DNA from: Nepenthes gracilis
Lineage: Eukaryota; Streptophyta; Magnoliopsida; Caryophyllales; Nepenthaceae
Direction: 5' to 3'
NCBI GenBank assembly: GCA_033239525.1
Contig: BSYO01000004.1
Location: forward strand, 24,528,037 to 24,592,036
DNA length: 64,000 nt
The notes below the pieces were generated by a model that was not told where the DNA came from, made no database searches, and was given only the letters and a program-made list of their open reading frames with translations. Each line of letters begins with the position of its first letter. Within the stretch, counting starts at the first letter, position 1. A program made the translations under genes and the position numbers. Below are positions 24,700 through 36,653 of this stretch, in pieces.

Positions 24700-27053
24700 T
24701 GTGACGGACCAAATTATTTTCCTTAAATAACCTCCGTCAATATTTATAAAAATCAGTACCCTTAATTAATATTATAAATTTTTACAGAAAATTAAGCAAA
24801 ATTCTATTTGTAAATCGAACGTTTGCCAAAATACAAATACCTGAAAATCAACCCTATACAATAGTCCATAATAAATTCCATAATACAAACCACATAATTG
24901 CACAACTCATCACACTACACAGGATCCAATCACCACATCAATAAGGGTGGCACCGGCATTATAATTCCAGTATAACGCCGATCAAGAAGGATGCCAACTA
25001 GAAACCCCGATCATAACCACATTAAGAAAGACCTGCGGAAGCATAAAAATCAAAATATATAGCGAAAACTAATCATTCGTTCATAAATATTAAATATCAT
25101 TAATCACCACCAAACATATCTTATACAGTTTACAAAAAGGTAGAACAAAATCCCTATTTCGTACATATAATAAGCTAAGTCCAAGTCCCAAGCCCTGCAC
25201 GAGATATCAGTGGCCTATTACGATTGTATGACCTACTCAATCTCGTCAGGTATCAGTGCGTTCTCATCTGAAAGAGATATAGTAAGAGTAAGTGTACAAC
25301 TCAACAAATAAAATCACACATCACTAACTACAAGTAGATAAAAGTGAAAGTAATAACTGAAAGGGAAAGACATAATCTCAATAACAAAGAAACCTGAGAG
25401 GGAAAGGGGACATCTGGGATTATTGAGTTCACATGTTTACACCGATTACATATTATTCATTTTCATCATTTACATTGCTCTTTGCGGATCAAGGTCAGCA
25501 GGCCTTACTAACAAAATGTGCGGGAGGACGAGAAATGGATCATAAACCTCCATGATCTAAGGTCATATGACATATTCAACATCCAACATCCTTCTGCCAT
25601 CATAAGCATCATTTGGCTAATCTAGGCCCGTCACCACATGGTGTAACGGTGTCACCCACTACCCTTCCCTTCCGCGGTCCAAAGGCAATTCCCGTCCTTC
25701 CACAATAATATCTTAAAGCTTAACAAGAGTATCACCTGCTTCCATGAACAGGCAGAATACTTGGCCAAAGTAATCCTTGAGTCTCCACTATGATACTCAC
25801 GTTAGGTCCAAGAATATTACCCACCGTAACATAGTCCATGGCCCTAATTTCATTATTCCACATTCCATTTGATCATGTGAGGAAAAGTCCTCCATAACTC
25901 ATATTATCTCCATCCGAGAGAATCAAACGTCCATGCATACTCATTGTGGACTTTCCTCCAATTACATGTCCGATCACCTTTACGATTACGTTCTTTTCTT
26001 TGGACTTAAGTCTCTCTTAAGTCTATTCAAATGTATAGATATCATAATGTATAGGAAGAGTGATAATTTCTTACCACATCACGCAAATTCTTACTTTAGA
26101 GTCTTCCAGAACACATTTCTTTATAAACGGAGTATAAATACATATTTTCAGGACTTACAATTACACATAAGTAATTAGTCATAATTCACATGACAATTTA
26201 TCACAAAGGAAGCATACAAAAATTATATTTATTCTCGGGTGAATAGTGTCAGGGCCATTTTAGAGCATTTGGACACCACGAACGGGTCGATTCTTGTGAG
26301 ATCGGACGTCCGATCGATATATATGCATATTTAGGACGTGGTGATTCACATTTTAGGGTCAATTTAACATAATACATGAAAAAAATGAAAAATCCCCAAT
26401 TTCATGTGGGTTAGGGTTTAATGGAATCCCACCGAACAAATCGAAGAGCCAATCGGACAATAAACTATATAATTCTTGGTCTCAAGGCATAGGTAATATG
26501 TTTTTCATTATTTGGGTAGGTATTGAGACAAAAATACCCGATGATAAACGAAAAAATATTGAAAGAGAAAAGTTAGTGAGTATGAAAACACTTGCCTCGA
26601 CGTGTACTACCACTTTTATAACTAGCTCTTGGACGGATTTTGACTCCACGGTATCGATCTCCTCATTTCTCTCTCTAGAATCGGCACTCTCTCTCTCTAG
26701 AAGGGTTTTGAAGCGTGGAAAAATGAGAAAACGTGAAACAGGCCACGTCTTTATAAACGTCGAGAGCTCGAACGCCAGGCGAGAGGGCAACGAGCGCGGT
26801 CTCATTGCCGGGCCACGCTCGAGCGTGCCGATGCCACACAGTGAGCACTACGCTACTGCTTTTTGCGCTCAAACCCAGGCTTGAGCACACAGCAGGCGCA
26901 ACTCTGCTGGCAGTACTTCAACAGCCTATAGCTCGAAATTTTTTCCTAATTTTACTTTCGATATACATACTTTCACGTTCAATAGATCTAGTATTAATTA
27001 TTATTATATTGATTATTTCATATTTATTATGTCTTTAGACCCGAAACCTTACA
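24700..27053 (-). repeat. Solo LTR, family A copy 3 (2,354 bp), nested in the Tat element
   Basis: The ends are TGTGACGGACC and CGAAACCTTACA, TG...CA and close to those of copies 1 and 4. On the minus strand a TATA box (TATAAAG, 26749-26755) is followed after about 150 bp by a donor-like GAG|GCAAGTG (26595), and 1.3 kb later by an acceptor-like CTTTCAG|ATGAGAA (25268). A GC-rich part at 26755-26900 shares GCTCGAGCG and GCGCTCAA with copy 4. The flanks ACCAC/GTCGC do not form a duplication, so the site has changed since insertion or the exact end is shifted. Confidence 0.7.
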
Positions 27054-27812
27054 GTCGCGGACGAGCTCAATGCTAACCGCAAAGGCAGAACCAACACCCG
27101 GCCTAGGAGCCTCCGGTTGAGACGCCGAAAAAGAACCTACTCTTCCCCCCCATCGGAGCTCCACTTTCTACCTCCTCCACAGCCGGTGCGTGGTTCTAGT
27201 GAAGTGGAGAACATGTGCGATGCACTACGCGGAAGGCAAAGAGCCCCGCGATAGCTTCGCAAGGATCCTCCTGCACACCACGAACCACTGCAGTCTTGGG
27301 GGAGGCATGTGACGACAGCAGAGTGGTCGAACCGCCCTCATCAGCATGAGGAATCGCCTAAGGAAGGGGCATCAGTCCAGTCTTTAGCGGAAGCTTCGAA
27401 TCTTCACCTAGTCCATCTGATTCCTTCACGAACTCCCACTGGAAGCGGGACAAACCAAGCTCTTCGCATTGCTCCAACAAAAAATCAGCCAAGGGATGAG
27501 CCATGCCAGTTAAGGGTACCCCCTACTTATAGACAAGTTGGCGCACTGCCGCAAGTTAATTAAGCGCGCACCCCAACGATCGTTTTTCACAAAGAAGGGA
27601 AAGCGCTTGACCCAAGGCAACCTCAGGCATGCGAATCCTTCCTTTCCGAGCAACAAATCGTCACAGAGCCAAAAAAGCCTGCACCATCGCCTAGGAAAGG
27701 AACCGAGTCGAAAGACGACAAACACTGGCGCATCTCGAGGAAAACCGAGCAACCGGACCCAGAAAGACATACCAAGCTACGACCACAGGTCGGCCCAGGC
27801 ATGATGGGCTAG
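27054..27812 (+). other. 3' interior of the Tat element, nothing recognised
   Basis: GC-richer sequence between the nested LTR and the 3' LTR. Short frames are present on both strands, but none matches a known retroelement domain. The last bases before the LTR (CATGATGGGCTAG) are not a clear polypurine tract. Confidence 0.45.
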
Positions 27813-28885
27813 TGTTTGGTCTAATATGAAGGCCTAAGGAGACTTCAAGTCCAATCCATGGAGCAACGGCCCACGCGGCAGATCTAATCCAACGCCCCAG
27901 AGTGGCCTACGTGGCGCAAGGCCGCACTATCATGACTAATGGATATCATCTACCAAAATCCCATTAAAATACGCACAAAATCACGAGCAAATATACACGA
28001 GGAAGCGCAAAGGAAGTGAGCCAATAGGAAAAAGTCGGGACCAAGTTGCCAACATCAGAACTCACACCGCCGCTAGTTCCCCAACTAATCCAAAGACAAG
28101 AGGTAGACAAGCGTGGCGACCCTCGCGACGCCCCGACGGCTCTCCTCTCGGCCGCGCGCACGTCACCTCCACAAGGCGACACCGACATACCAAAGCCGAT
28201 TACCGTTACCTGCTCAAATAATCGCCCAACGAATCCTCAGGGGGACTCACGCGCCAAGGACCCCCGACTGCTGTGGGAAGCCATAAATTCCCTCCTCGCT
28301 TACAGAAGAGGGTGGGGGGAGATCAATCGATCAATTCACTTTGGAGAGAACGAGAGTCTGGTATCGAGACATACGGTCCTGCATGCGCAAGCTCTCACAA
28401 ACATAGCCCGCTACCGCTTTTCTCCAACCTAATACGGGCCATTATAATATTTTAAATTATTTTCCGTTGCTCAAAATTATAATTAATATTAAAATAATCC
28501 AAATGAGTCAAATATCTCCCATCACCTACTCACCAATCTCTCATTCCTATATTCACGCACTCCCTACACCTTCACAAAGATACTCCCGCGAGGTAGATCT
28601 CTAAGCGTGCGCTAATGGATCCCCTTCCGTTTAATGCAGAACGTTTCTTGAGGAACGCTACGAGCCAACGTCGAGAAATTTTTGGTGGGACGGGAAATTT
28701 CATCCGCCTCTAACCTCCTATTTCCCTTACAATCGTCAATTGACATGAACAAGAGTTTAACTTTACATACGAGACGGAGACCACTTTTCTCCAACCTAAT
28801 ACTGGCCGTTCGAGATCACCCAGGATTACTGAGGAATCTGAAAGCCTCTCTAACCCGTACAACAATTGAGAATTCGGGACGTAAT
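27813..28885 (+). repeat. 3' LTR of the Tat-type element (1,073 bp, rearranged)
   Basis: It aligns in order with 17135-18020 but is about 190 bp longer. About 28440-28503 holds a foreign AT-rich segment, and TTTTCTCCAACCTAATAC occurs twice (about 28420 and 28786). The end reads GGGACGTAATA where the 5' LTR has GGGATGCAACA, so the terminal CA has mutated to TA. It stops 278 bp before the DUF2828 start codon. Confidence 0.82.
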
Positions 28886-29163
28886 AAATATACATTAATA
28901 ATAGACAATAATTATATTACATTTTAGACATAAAATACAATATATGGAAATGATGACTAAAATGTTGAAGTAGCAGACAATGACTAGGTGAACGGTGAAA
29001 CTTCTCTGAAACGACGCCGCCTCGAAACGTGGATCCCAAGTAACACAGGCATTATAAATCAACAAATGGTGACGCATCATTTTATTCGTCGCTCTTGTCG
29101 AATCGTTGGTATTAAACTCATCGTTTCTCCTTTCGAGGGGAAAGGAACCAGATTCCGGCGACA
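28886..29163 (+). promoter_or_regulatory. Upstream region of the DUF2828 gene
   Basis: This is all that separates the 3' LTR from the start codon. A TATA-like TATAAAT lies near 29052, about 110 bp before the ATG, so a compact promoter plus 5' UTR could fit. Upstream control elements may have been displaced by the retrotransposon. Confidence 0.4.
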
Positions 29164-31116
29164 ATGGATCCTCACTCCATGCTTCTCGGACCACCGGAGA
29201 TATACAATCCAAGCGCCGAATCCTCCGCCGCTCAATCCCAGCAACAGCAGATTTCCGGGGAATCCTTCATGGACCTTATGGTCGCCAACTTCAACAGAGC
29301 CCAGGTTAATGCCACAGTACCACCAATAATGGGCTTCACCGAAAACCGCTCCGCCACCTATCTTGCCACAGGTAATCCCTGCCTCGATTTCTTCTTTCAC
29401 GTCGTACCTGACACACCGGCGGACACGCTGACCAACCGCCTCCAGCAAGCCTGGGACCACAATCCCTTGACCACTCTCAAGCTGATTTGCAATTTGAGAG
29501 GCGTTCGCGGCACTGGAAAGTCCGACAAGGAGGGATATTATACAGCGGCGTATTGGCTCCACAAACATCATCCCAAAACCCTCGCCTGTAATGTACGCTC
29601 CTTGGCCGAGTTTGGCTATTTTAAGGACTTGCCGGAGATTCTATACCGGTTTCTAGAAGGTTCCGACGCCCGGCAGAAATTGAAGACAGAGTGGCTGCAG
29701 ACAAAAGGCGTGAAAACGAAAAGCAGGACAGTTCCTTCTTTTCGCTCCGGTGGTGTTAGAAAACCGAACCGGAAGGCAAACCGGAGAGTGAACAAGCCTG
29801 CTTCGACGAGGGAGAGTAGAATCATGGCGGAAAAGGTCAGAGCGGAGGGGGAGAAGGAAAAGGCAAGGAAATTGAGGCATCAGAAACACATGGCGATGGC
29901 AAAGAAAGCAATAGATCGATTCGCACGCGATCCTGATTATAAATTTATCCACGAGAGAATATCGGATCTCTTCGCTGACTATTTGAAATCCGATCTCCAA
30001 TCTCTGAATTCCGGAGAACTCAACAAGATCAGTCTCGCTTCGAAATGGTGTCCGTCGCTTGATTCTTCGTTCGATCGATCAACGCTCCTCTGCGAACGCA
30101 TTGCGAGGAAAATTTTCCCGCAAGAATTATATCCAGGATACGAAGGGATCGAAGAAGCTCATTACGCGTACAGAGTTCGTGATCGGTTGCGGAAAGAAGT
30201 CCTTGTCCCTCTCCGTCGAGCGCTAGAGTTGCCGGAGGTGTACATCGGAGCAAATCAATGGAACTCGTTGCCGTACAACCGAGTCGCCTCGGTCGCCATG
30301 AGAACTTACAAACAACTATTCTTAAAGCACGACAAGGAGCGGTTCACAGACTACCTGGAGAGAGTGAAAGAGGGAAAGGCGAAGATTGCCGCCGGCGGTC
30401 TGCTTCCTCACGAGATCATCGCAGCGCTGGACAACAGCGACGGCGACGAAGTGGCAGAGTTGCAGTGGAAGAGGATGGTGGGCGATCTTGCTCAGATGGG
30501 AAACTTGAAGAACTGTATTGCAATCTGCGATGTCTCTGGAAGTATGTTCGGAATTCCGATGGAAGTCTCGGTAGCTCTCGGAGTTTTGGTGTCAGAACTC
30601 AGTGATGACCCATGGAAGGGCAAACTGATCACCTTCAGCAGTAATCCGCAGCTCCACCTGGTTGAAGGCGACAATCTGCGATCGAAGACTGACTCTGTGA
30701 GGCAGATGGATTGGGGAATGAACACCAATTTCCAAAAGGTGTTTGATCTGATTCTTCAAGTGGCAGTGGAAGGAAATCTGAAGGAGGATCAGATGATAAA
30801 GAGAGTGTTCGTGTTCAGCGACATGGAGTTCGATGAGGCATCTTCGAATAGGTGGGAGACGGACTATATGGTGATACAGAGGAAGTTCACAGAGAAAGGG
30901 TACGGAAACGTGGTTCCAGAGATCGTGTTTTGGAATCTGAGAAACTCGAGAGCCACCCCGGTGCCGGGGACCCAGAAAGGGGTGGCGTTGGTGAGTGGAT
31001 TTTCGAAAAATTTGCTGAAACTTTTCTTGGAAGAAGGGGGTATTTTGAACCCAGAGGCTACCATGGAGGCTGCCATTGCTGGTGCAGAGTATCAGGACCT
31101 CGTTGTTCTGGACTGA
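29164..31116 (+). CDS. DUF2828 protein with von Willebrand A-like C-terminal domain
   Basis: A 650-codon intronless gene with ATG in context ACAATGG. The N-terminal 50 residues are Gln/Ser-rich. The DUF2828 region starts about residue 55 (GFTENRSATYLATGNPCLDF), with an LRGVRGTGKSDKEGYY block following. A Lys/Arg-rich stretch occupies about 180-250. The C-terminal domain resembles a von Willebrand A fold: a MIDAS-type DVSGS at 456-460, Thr521 in MNTN, and Asp553 in VFSDMEF could form the metal site. Plants carry several such intronless genes; they resemble Ro/TROVE-type vWA proteins, and their biochemical role is not settled. Length is normal for the family and there is no signal peptide or membrane segment. 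A Gypsy LTR ends 278 bp upstream. Confidence 0.95.
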   Translation: MDPHSMLLGPPEIYNPSAESSAAQSQQQQISGESFMDLMVANFNRAQVNATVPPIMGFTENRSATYLATGNPCLDFFFHVVPDTPADTLTNRLQQAWDHNPLTTLKLICNLRGVRGTGKSDKEGYYTAAYWLHKHHPKTLACNVRSLAEFGYFKDLPEILYRFLEGSDARQKLKTEWLQTKGVKTKSRTVPSFRSGGVRKPNRKANRRVNKPASTRESRIMAEKVRAEGEKEKARKLRHQKHMAMAKKAIDRFARDPDYKFIHERISDLFADYLKSDLQSLNSGELNKISLASKWCPSLDSSFDRSTLLCERIARKIFPQELYPGYEGIEEAHYAYRVRDRLRKEVLVPLRRALELPEVYIGANQWNSLPYNRVASVAMRTYKQLFLKHDKERFTDYLERVKEGKAKIAAGGLLPHEIIAALDNSDGDEVAELQWKRMVGDLAQMGNLKNCIAICDVSGSMFGIPMEVSVALGVLVSELSDDPWKGKLITFSSNPQLHLVEGDNLRSKTDSVRQMDWGMNTNFQKVFDLILQVAVEGNLKEDQMIKRVFVFSDMEFDEASSNRWETDYMVIQRKFTEKGYGNVVPEIVFWNLRNSRATPVPGTQKGVALVSGFSKNLLKLFLEEGGILNPEATMEAAIAGAEYQDLVVLD

Positions 31117-34100
31117 GTTAGAGGTTTTGAATCACCGTCATTCTTCCACTAAAAGAAAGAACAAAAAAATTTCCTCCACTTTTAATCTCGATTCAATAAT
31201 GGGCCAGCAGATTTTCATGAAAAGTATTTCAATGCTCTTCTTTCTTTCAATCAACTTTCGTTTTGACTCCCAAGTTGCTCATCTTCTGCCTGCCTGGTCT
31301 ATATTTCTTCAGACATCCTTCTGCATTACTGGCTGGCGTGCCTGGTGTTCAAAGTGAAAATGACAGCAACTGAAATCGCATTACAGTAAACCAATAATAT
31401 GGTAAATTAGTGGTAGGGCTAGAATCCTAGCATGAAATGCCTAACCCATAACAGTTTTTACTGGTATTCTTCTTAGGATTCAGCAATGCACGGCTTTGCA
31501 GGGTTTCAGACAAGCCATACTAGTTAAAAAAACCTGTATTGAATTCAAAACGGATGATTCATTGTTGTAAACAGGACCTTCTTTTTTAAATGATTCGTAG
31601 CCAGAATGGCTTGGGTTTTCAATCCAGGGACTCCAAACAGAACAATTACTAATTAATCTTCATCGAAATTGTGCAGCTCAAACCGACACCGATACAATTC
31701 CAGCAAGGGTGCAAAAATTATCAGAGTTTATGTTCTTTTTTTCTTTTTCTTTTTTCTTTTTTTAATTTGTATTTCAGAAGGCTCTATCAGACAAGGTTAA
31801 ACCTCGCATGCCAGTATCAGTGGGGGAAAAGGTACGGTACTTTTTGTACTGTTTGTCGGCTTCAAATTTCATTTTTCATGTTTTCAAAAATGGATTATCG
31901 AGAATTTTAAGTGTTAGATTTATGAGTTGTGGTGCTAAGAGATGCCATTGATGTTAACTATTGAATTCTTGGAAACATATAGTAAATAATGCTTATTCTG
32001 TGAATCAACGAGAAAGGGGGAGGTGGAGAAGATAGACTTGGGGTAATTACGTTAGACGTACGGTTTTTAAGTCTTCCATCAGTAGAAGTATTGGGCACGA
32101 TGAGTGATACAAAATCTTCGATCCCTATTTGTGAAGGGATTACAGAACCAGCCAGGTATAATATGAGCCAAAAAAAAAAAAAAAGGGACAAGTAAAATAC
32201 CAAGAACCATTCAAAATGAAAGGAAAATAAATCACTTATCGTAAAATTTAAAAATTATTTACTATAATGATAATAGATACTACTCTCAATATTTATAGAT
32301 TTATTCATGTATTTTATTCATAGAGTCTATATTTATTGGATTTGCTTTTTGAATCTTAGAGTGTGCCCAAACATGTAGTCCTAAAGCCCTTCTATATAAC
32401 AAATATGCATGACGATTGGACAGCAAGAATTAATACATTGATGCAGAGGCTGAGGAGAAGTGGTGCCACCGACACCCTTTTTAAGAAAAATAGATCAGGC
32501 AGAAATTATATTTTTATTGAAAATTTTTTCAATTATCTTTAATTCCTTTTTCACGAAAGGTTGAATAACAGAAATTCAATTACTACGCCATGACTCCACT
32601 TTGTCAAGTCTTGCACCTTTGCTCTCCATTTATAGTCATATTCCTCGAATACAACACCCTAGACGCCGGATACCCCAAACCATGCAAATCGCATTGCATT
32701 TTTGTACCAAACTGACCCTTTTTACTCCAATCGAAGAGACATGGGCACTCCTCATTGATTTAATCAAAGTAAACATAGGCATATGTTCACATGGGAGTAA
32801 CCCATCTTAACAAAGGCATTATGAAAACCTGTCTACAATGCAGACATAAAATTGTGCTAAACCTCTCGAAGCATATATATATATCAAGGACATCCTACAG
32901 GGTGGACCCTGATTTGTTTAGTGAAATTTTGCTTAGTTATCTCAAAAATAGAGGGTGCAGATGAAGGACCCAGGAGCAGTTCTGCACTTAAAATTGGTGG
33001 TTGTAAATATTTTATGTAAAAGGATCACACTTATTTTCCCCTTGGATGATGACTCTAGACCCATTTTCAGAAGCTTAAGGAATGATTTTATCCCATTTTC
33101 AGCAGTATTTCTGGCCATTTATCTGTCCCTTATCGACCTGAACTGAACACGAAAACATGATATTGCACACGTTAACCTTCCTTCTAAGTCCCATATGCTG
33201 TTGAATTCTCTAGTTCATGAATTGGCTTGAAATATAACACATCCCCTACGCTTACTTGGTCTAAATAAATAAACCTTACCAAGTTGTGAAAAAGGGAAAG
33301 AACTAACACAAGGATGCATATGGCACATACTTTAGGCACAGAACAAGGCATGGACACAAGCCAAACCGATCACTAGAAACCATTAATATTATTCTCAATC
33401 TTCATATTTCTCTGTCTTCCAGAGTGCTGGAAAATACAATATACTTTTGGACATGGATTAGGCATCACTGCACAATTTGCACACCCTTAGGGAAACCAAC
33501 TAATCCTAACATTTTTCCTGCCATTTCAAAGCAAGCTAGATTTATATGAAAACATAACATCTGCATTAACACAGTTCTACGACCTCATTTGCACAAGATG
33601 ACATGGCTGCTGCACTTTAATGTTAAGAGAGCAGAAAACATACAACATATAAACAATAAATTCATGTTGCTGAATTACCAATGAAGCAATTTCTGTGAAA
33701 GCACAAATCAACTATATAATAATGCAAGAGATGTCTTTATTCATTAAAATAATTTAGTATGTACCAAGAGATGGACAATTGATGAAACAGATTATAGAAG
33801 AATAGGAATACGGAAGTCTTCAATGGAGACCCAGATAAGGAGGGCAGGAGGGTGGTGAAAACATGAGGATGATTACCAAAAAGTGAGGGCAGAAACAAAA
33901 ATTGTTGAATCGTATGAAAACAATTAGGATTAGAAATTGGGTGAATGAATATGGACGATTATATCAAATAATTTAAATAGCTAATTAATCTCCACTTTTC
34001 TCCACCCTGAAAGGATCATAGCAGCTCTCCCTCCACATATGCATCACCCAAGAATTGACTTGTAGGAATCTCAAAAGCAGCTGTGGAACCAAGCAAATCC

Positions 34101-36653
34101 TAACAAAATCCTTAAGCAGATGTAGACTAGTTCTTGTTTTCACCCAATAGTAAACTTCACCCCCTAATACAAGCCCTACAGAGCCAAAACTTGTACAATA
34201 ACAAGCAACAATCCAGAAGCCTAAACCAACCTTCACACTAACGTACCAATCCTCATCTTCACCACAATGTCAATCCTACATTCTACATTTTCCCAAAAAT
34301 TTGAACAGTCAATCATTGTATACTACGACAAGCTTCACACATTTAAATTAAGATATTCATTTAGGTAATCGAGGGGTAGCTTGGACCAGTTGAGATGACG
34401 CCAACTTTTCCATGATAAAAGCCTTAATTCAATCTCACCAAATCCTCCTCCCTAATCACCTATCAAGGAAAAAAATTCAAGAAATTCACGACAGAACTAT
34501 GCATTCAGAGGGAAACATGGCATTGCCTACTATCCAGTTTCATCCAAAACCTAGTTATTTTTCCTTCAAATATTCTGGAAATTTTCATGCCCTACATCAC
34601 CACAAGTATGCGACCCCATGATTGGTAACGTTAAGAAGAAATAATGGTATGAATTCAAGGGAGGCAACAAAGACATTGACTACCACCCACATTTAAAATT
34701 ACTAAAATGGCAAAAATCATTGTTTTCTGTTGTTAAGACAATATGACGAGTGTTTAGAGTAACTAGTGATTTGACCCCAAGAGGAGCTGCTTCATACAAC
34801 AATTTTTTTCAACACTTGCTACTTTTCAGGAATCAGCAATAAGTCATGATAGTACAGCATATTTTCTGTCAATACCTTCAATTATATTGCCCAACTAATA
34901 TTCATAAAATCCATAAAGGAAAATGATATCACACACATCTCCTCGTAACTATACAATATGAGCTATAGGCCAGATCATGAATCAGATTCCATTGAAATTT
35001 GTAGAAAAAGTTATGACAAACTTAAGATATAACTAATCCACAATTGAATAAATCACATTTCACTTTACAGCAATGGATACGTTCAATTCGGCAGCATAAG
35101 GTAGGCTGAAGCACCAACAAGCTCATGTTTTAAACCTGTGGGACTGACAGAAGTCAACGTCTATTTAACAAAAGCTGAATTTAGCAGACCATTGATGGAC
35201 ATTATACTCATTCTACCTCCACCCTTTTTTATCATAAGCAAAAGATTTATTTCAAAATCAACATTGACGGATGTCACCAAATACGAAAACAAAAACCAAC
35301 CTCAGTCAATAAAAAATCAAAACTGTTCAGCAACCTGCAACACAACATTACCAGCAAAAACTGATATGCAAAATAATAACAATAATAATAAATAACAAAT
35401 CAGTCCTTAGTATGATAACATTACATTCTAGCCTCGTTACTTTAGCTCATTTTCTTCTTCTTCTTCTTCTTTTTACCACTTTTCACAACCTTTGCTTTTT
35501 TTCCACAAATGTATTAAGTCCTCCAACCTTACACTAAAAGCCCCAAATATTTTCAGATTTCCATCTTCATTGCTTGAAAAATAAACTCCCAAAGAACATA
35601 AGTGGGACCGATGATTTCTTGAAGCACCAAATTTGACACCTTTTCAAATTTCAAAACTTCTGGTGAGATCCATCCAAATGGTTTTCAATTTCTACCCCAT
35701 AAACTTCTGACTCAACAATAAACCAGTTTCTACCCCAAAGTACCATCTCCATGTGCAATATTGTCATCTGGAACACAGCCCCATACAGACCTGGGGTCTT
35801 CTTGTCTGTCATATACTTGGCTTTAACATTAGAACAAGCAACCACAACCCCTTTAAAAACTGATAAAATTTCAGCCCACAGACTGAAAAGAAAGCCAATT
35901 ATATGCCTCCCTAAGCCATAACCTAACAAAAAATTAAAAAAAGCCAAAAGAAAATATTTGTATGGATGAAAGAACAAAAGAACATCTTTCAAATGAACAC
36001 CTTGCCATTGGGATAACAATCATCAAAGGAGATTCATGTTTACCATAAAAATTGGACTGCAAACTTTCAATCTGGACAGCATTTCCACAAATCTTTGATT
36101 ATCACAACAAAACAGGTGAAAGCTCCCCCCCCGGCTCCATTACCTATTTTAGAACTTAGAAAAGGCAAAAGAAAAAGAACCCAAAAGGCGTCTCCTAGCT
36201 CCATCAGCATAGCCACACAAAAGGTAAACATGTTGTTCTTTATTTCTACCCCATTGGAAAAGACCCTAGCAAAGCCAGCAACATTCATTGATCATTCGGT
36301 GGAATCAAGACAACTCATATCTCAATTTCAAACAAGTGTTCTATAAAACCAAACTCAAACTGATTCAGATAAATAAAAGAAATTGCTCTTCACAGAAAAA
36401 CATATAAACAACACATCTGAACTATCGCCTATGTATTAACAAGACGAGAAATTTGAGTGTTGAGAATTTTATTGTTGTGAATCACTAACAACAGCGAAAA
36501 TATATTGTCGCAGTGGCATTGAAAAATTAAATGGCAACCATAGCAATACCAAAAGTTGAATAACCAATATAAGTGCCAAAAAAAACATATTGAAAAAATT
36601 GTACACTGGCAGAACAGAAAGAGGTGCAATTTAACTACAATACCAAGTATAAA
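31117..36653. other. Intergenic DNA between the DUF2828 and RING genes
   Basis: The first few hundred bases are the likely DUF2828 3' UTR, and the bases below about 36650 the RING gene 3' UTR. In between I see AT-rich sequence with an A-run at 32167-32184, a CTT run near 35454 and an AAT run near 35378. Minus-strand frames at 33985-34236 and 35651-36019 match nothing I know. No LTR pairs or other element ends were recognised. Confidence 0.5.

Larger units (their letters stand above)
17135..28885 (+). mobile_element. Degenerate Ty3/Gypsy Tat-type LTR retrotransposon (11.75 kb incl. nested LTR)
   Basis: Two LTRs (17135-18020 and 27813-28885) share start, promoter and end blocks. A primer-binding site beginning TTGGCGCCGTCTGTGGG follows the left LTR. 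The outer flanks are AGTAT (17130-17134) and AATAT (28886-28890), a 4 of 5 target duplication. The interior in order: frayed gag-side sequence, integrase remains, a purine tract, 83-bp tandem repeats, antisense ORF(s) with coiled coils and a PF04195-like domain, a nested solo LTR, and a 3' segment. Protease, reverse transcriptase and RNase H are missing. An antisense ORF between pol and the 3' LTR is a known trait of Tat relatives such as Grande and Retand. Confidence 0.85.

Noticed and set aside
33985..34236. An 83-codon minus-strand frame rich in hydrophobic residues
   Set aside because: Not recognised, no neighbouring exons with proper splice sites, and of chance length for the region.
35651..36019. 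A 122-codon minus-strand frame downstream of the RING gene
   Set aside because: It matches no family I know and lies in AT-rich DNA where such frames arise by chance. A protein search could reopen the question.
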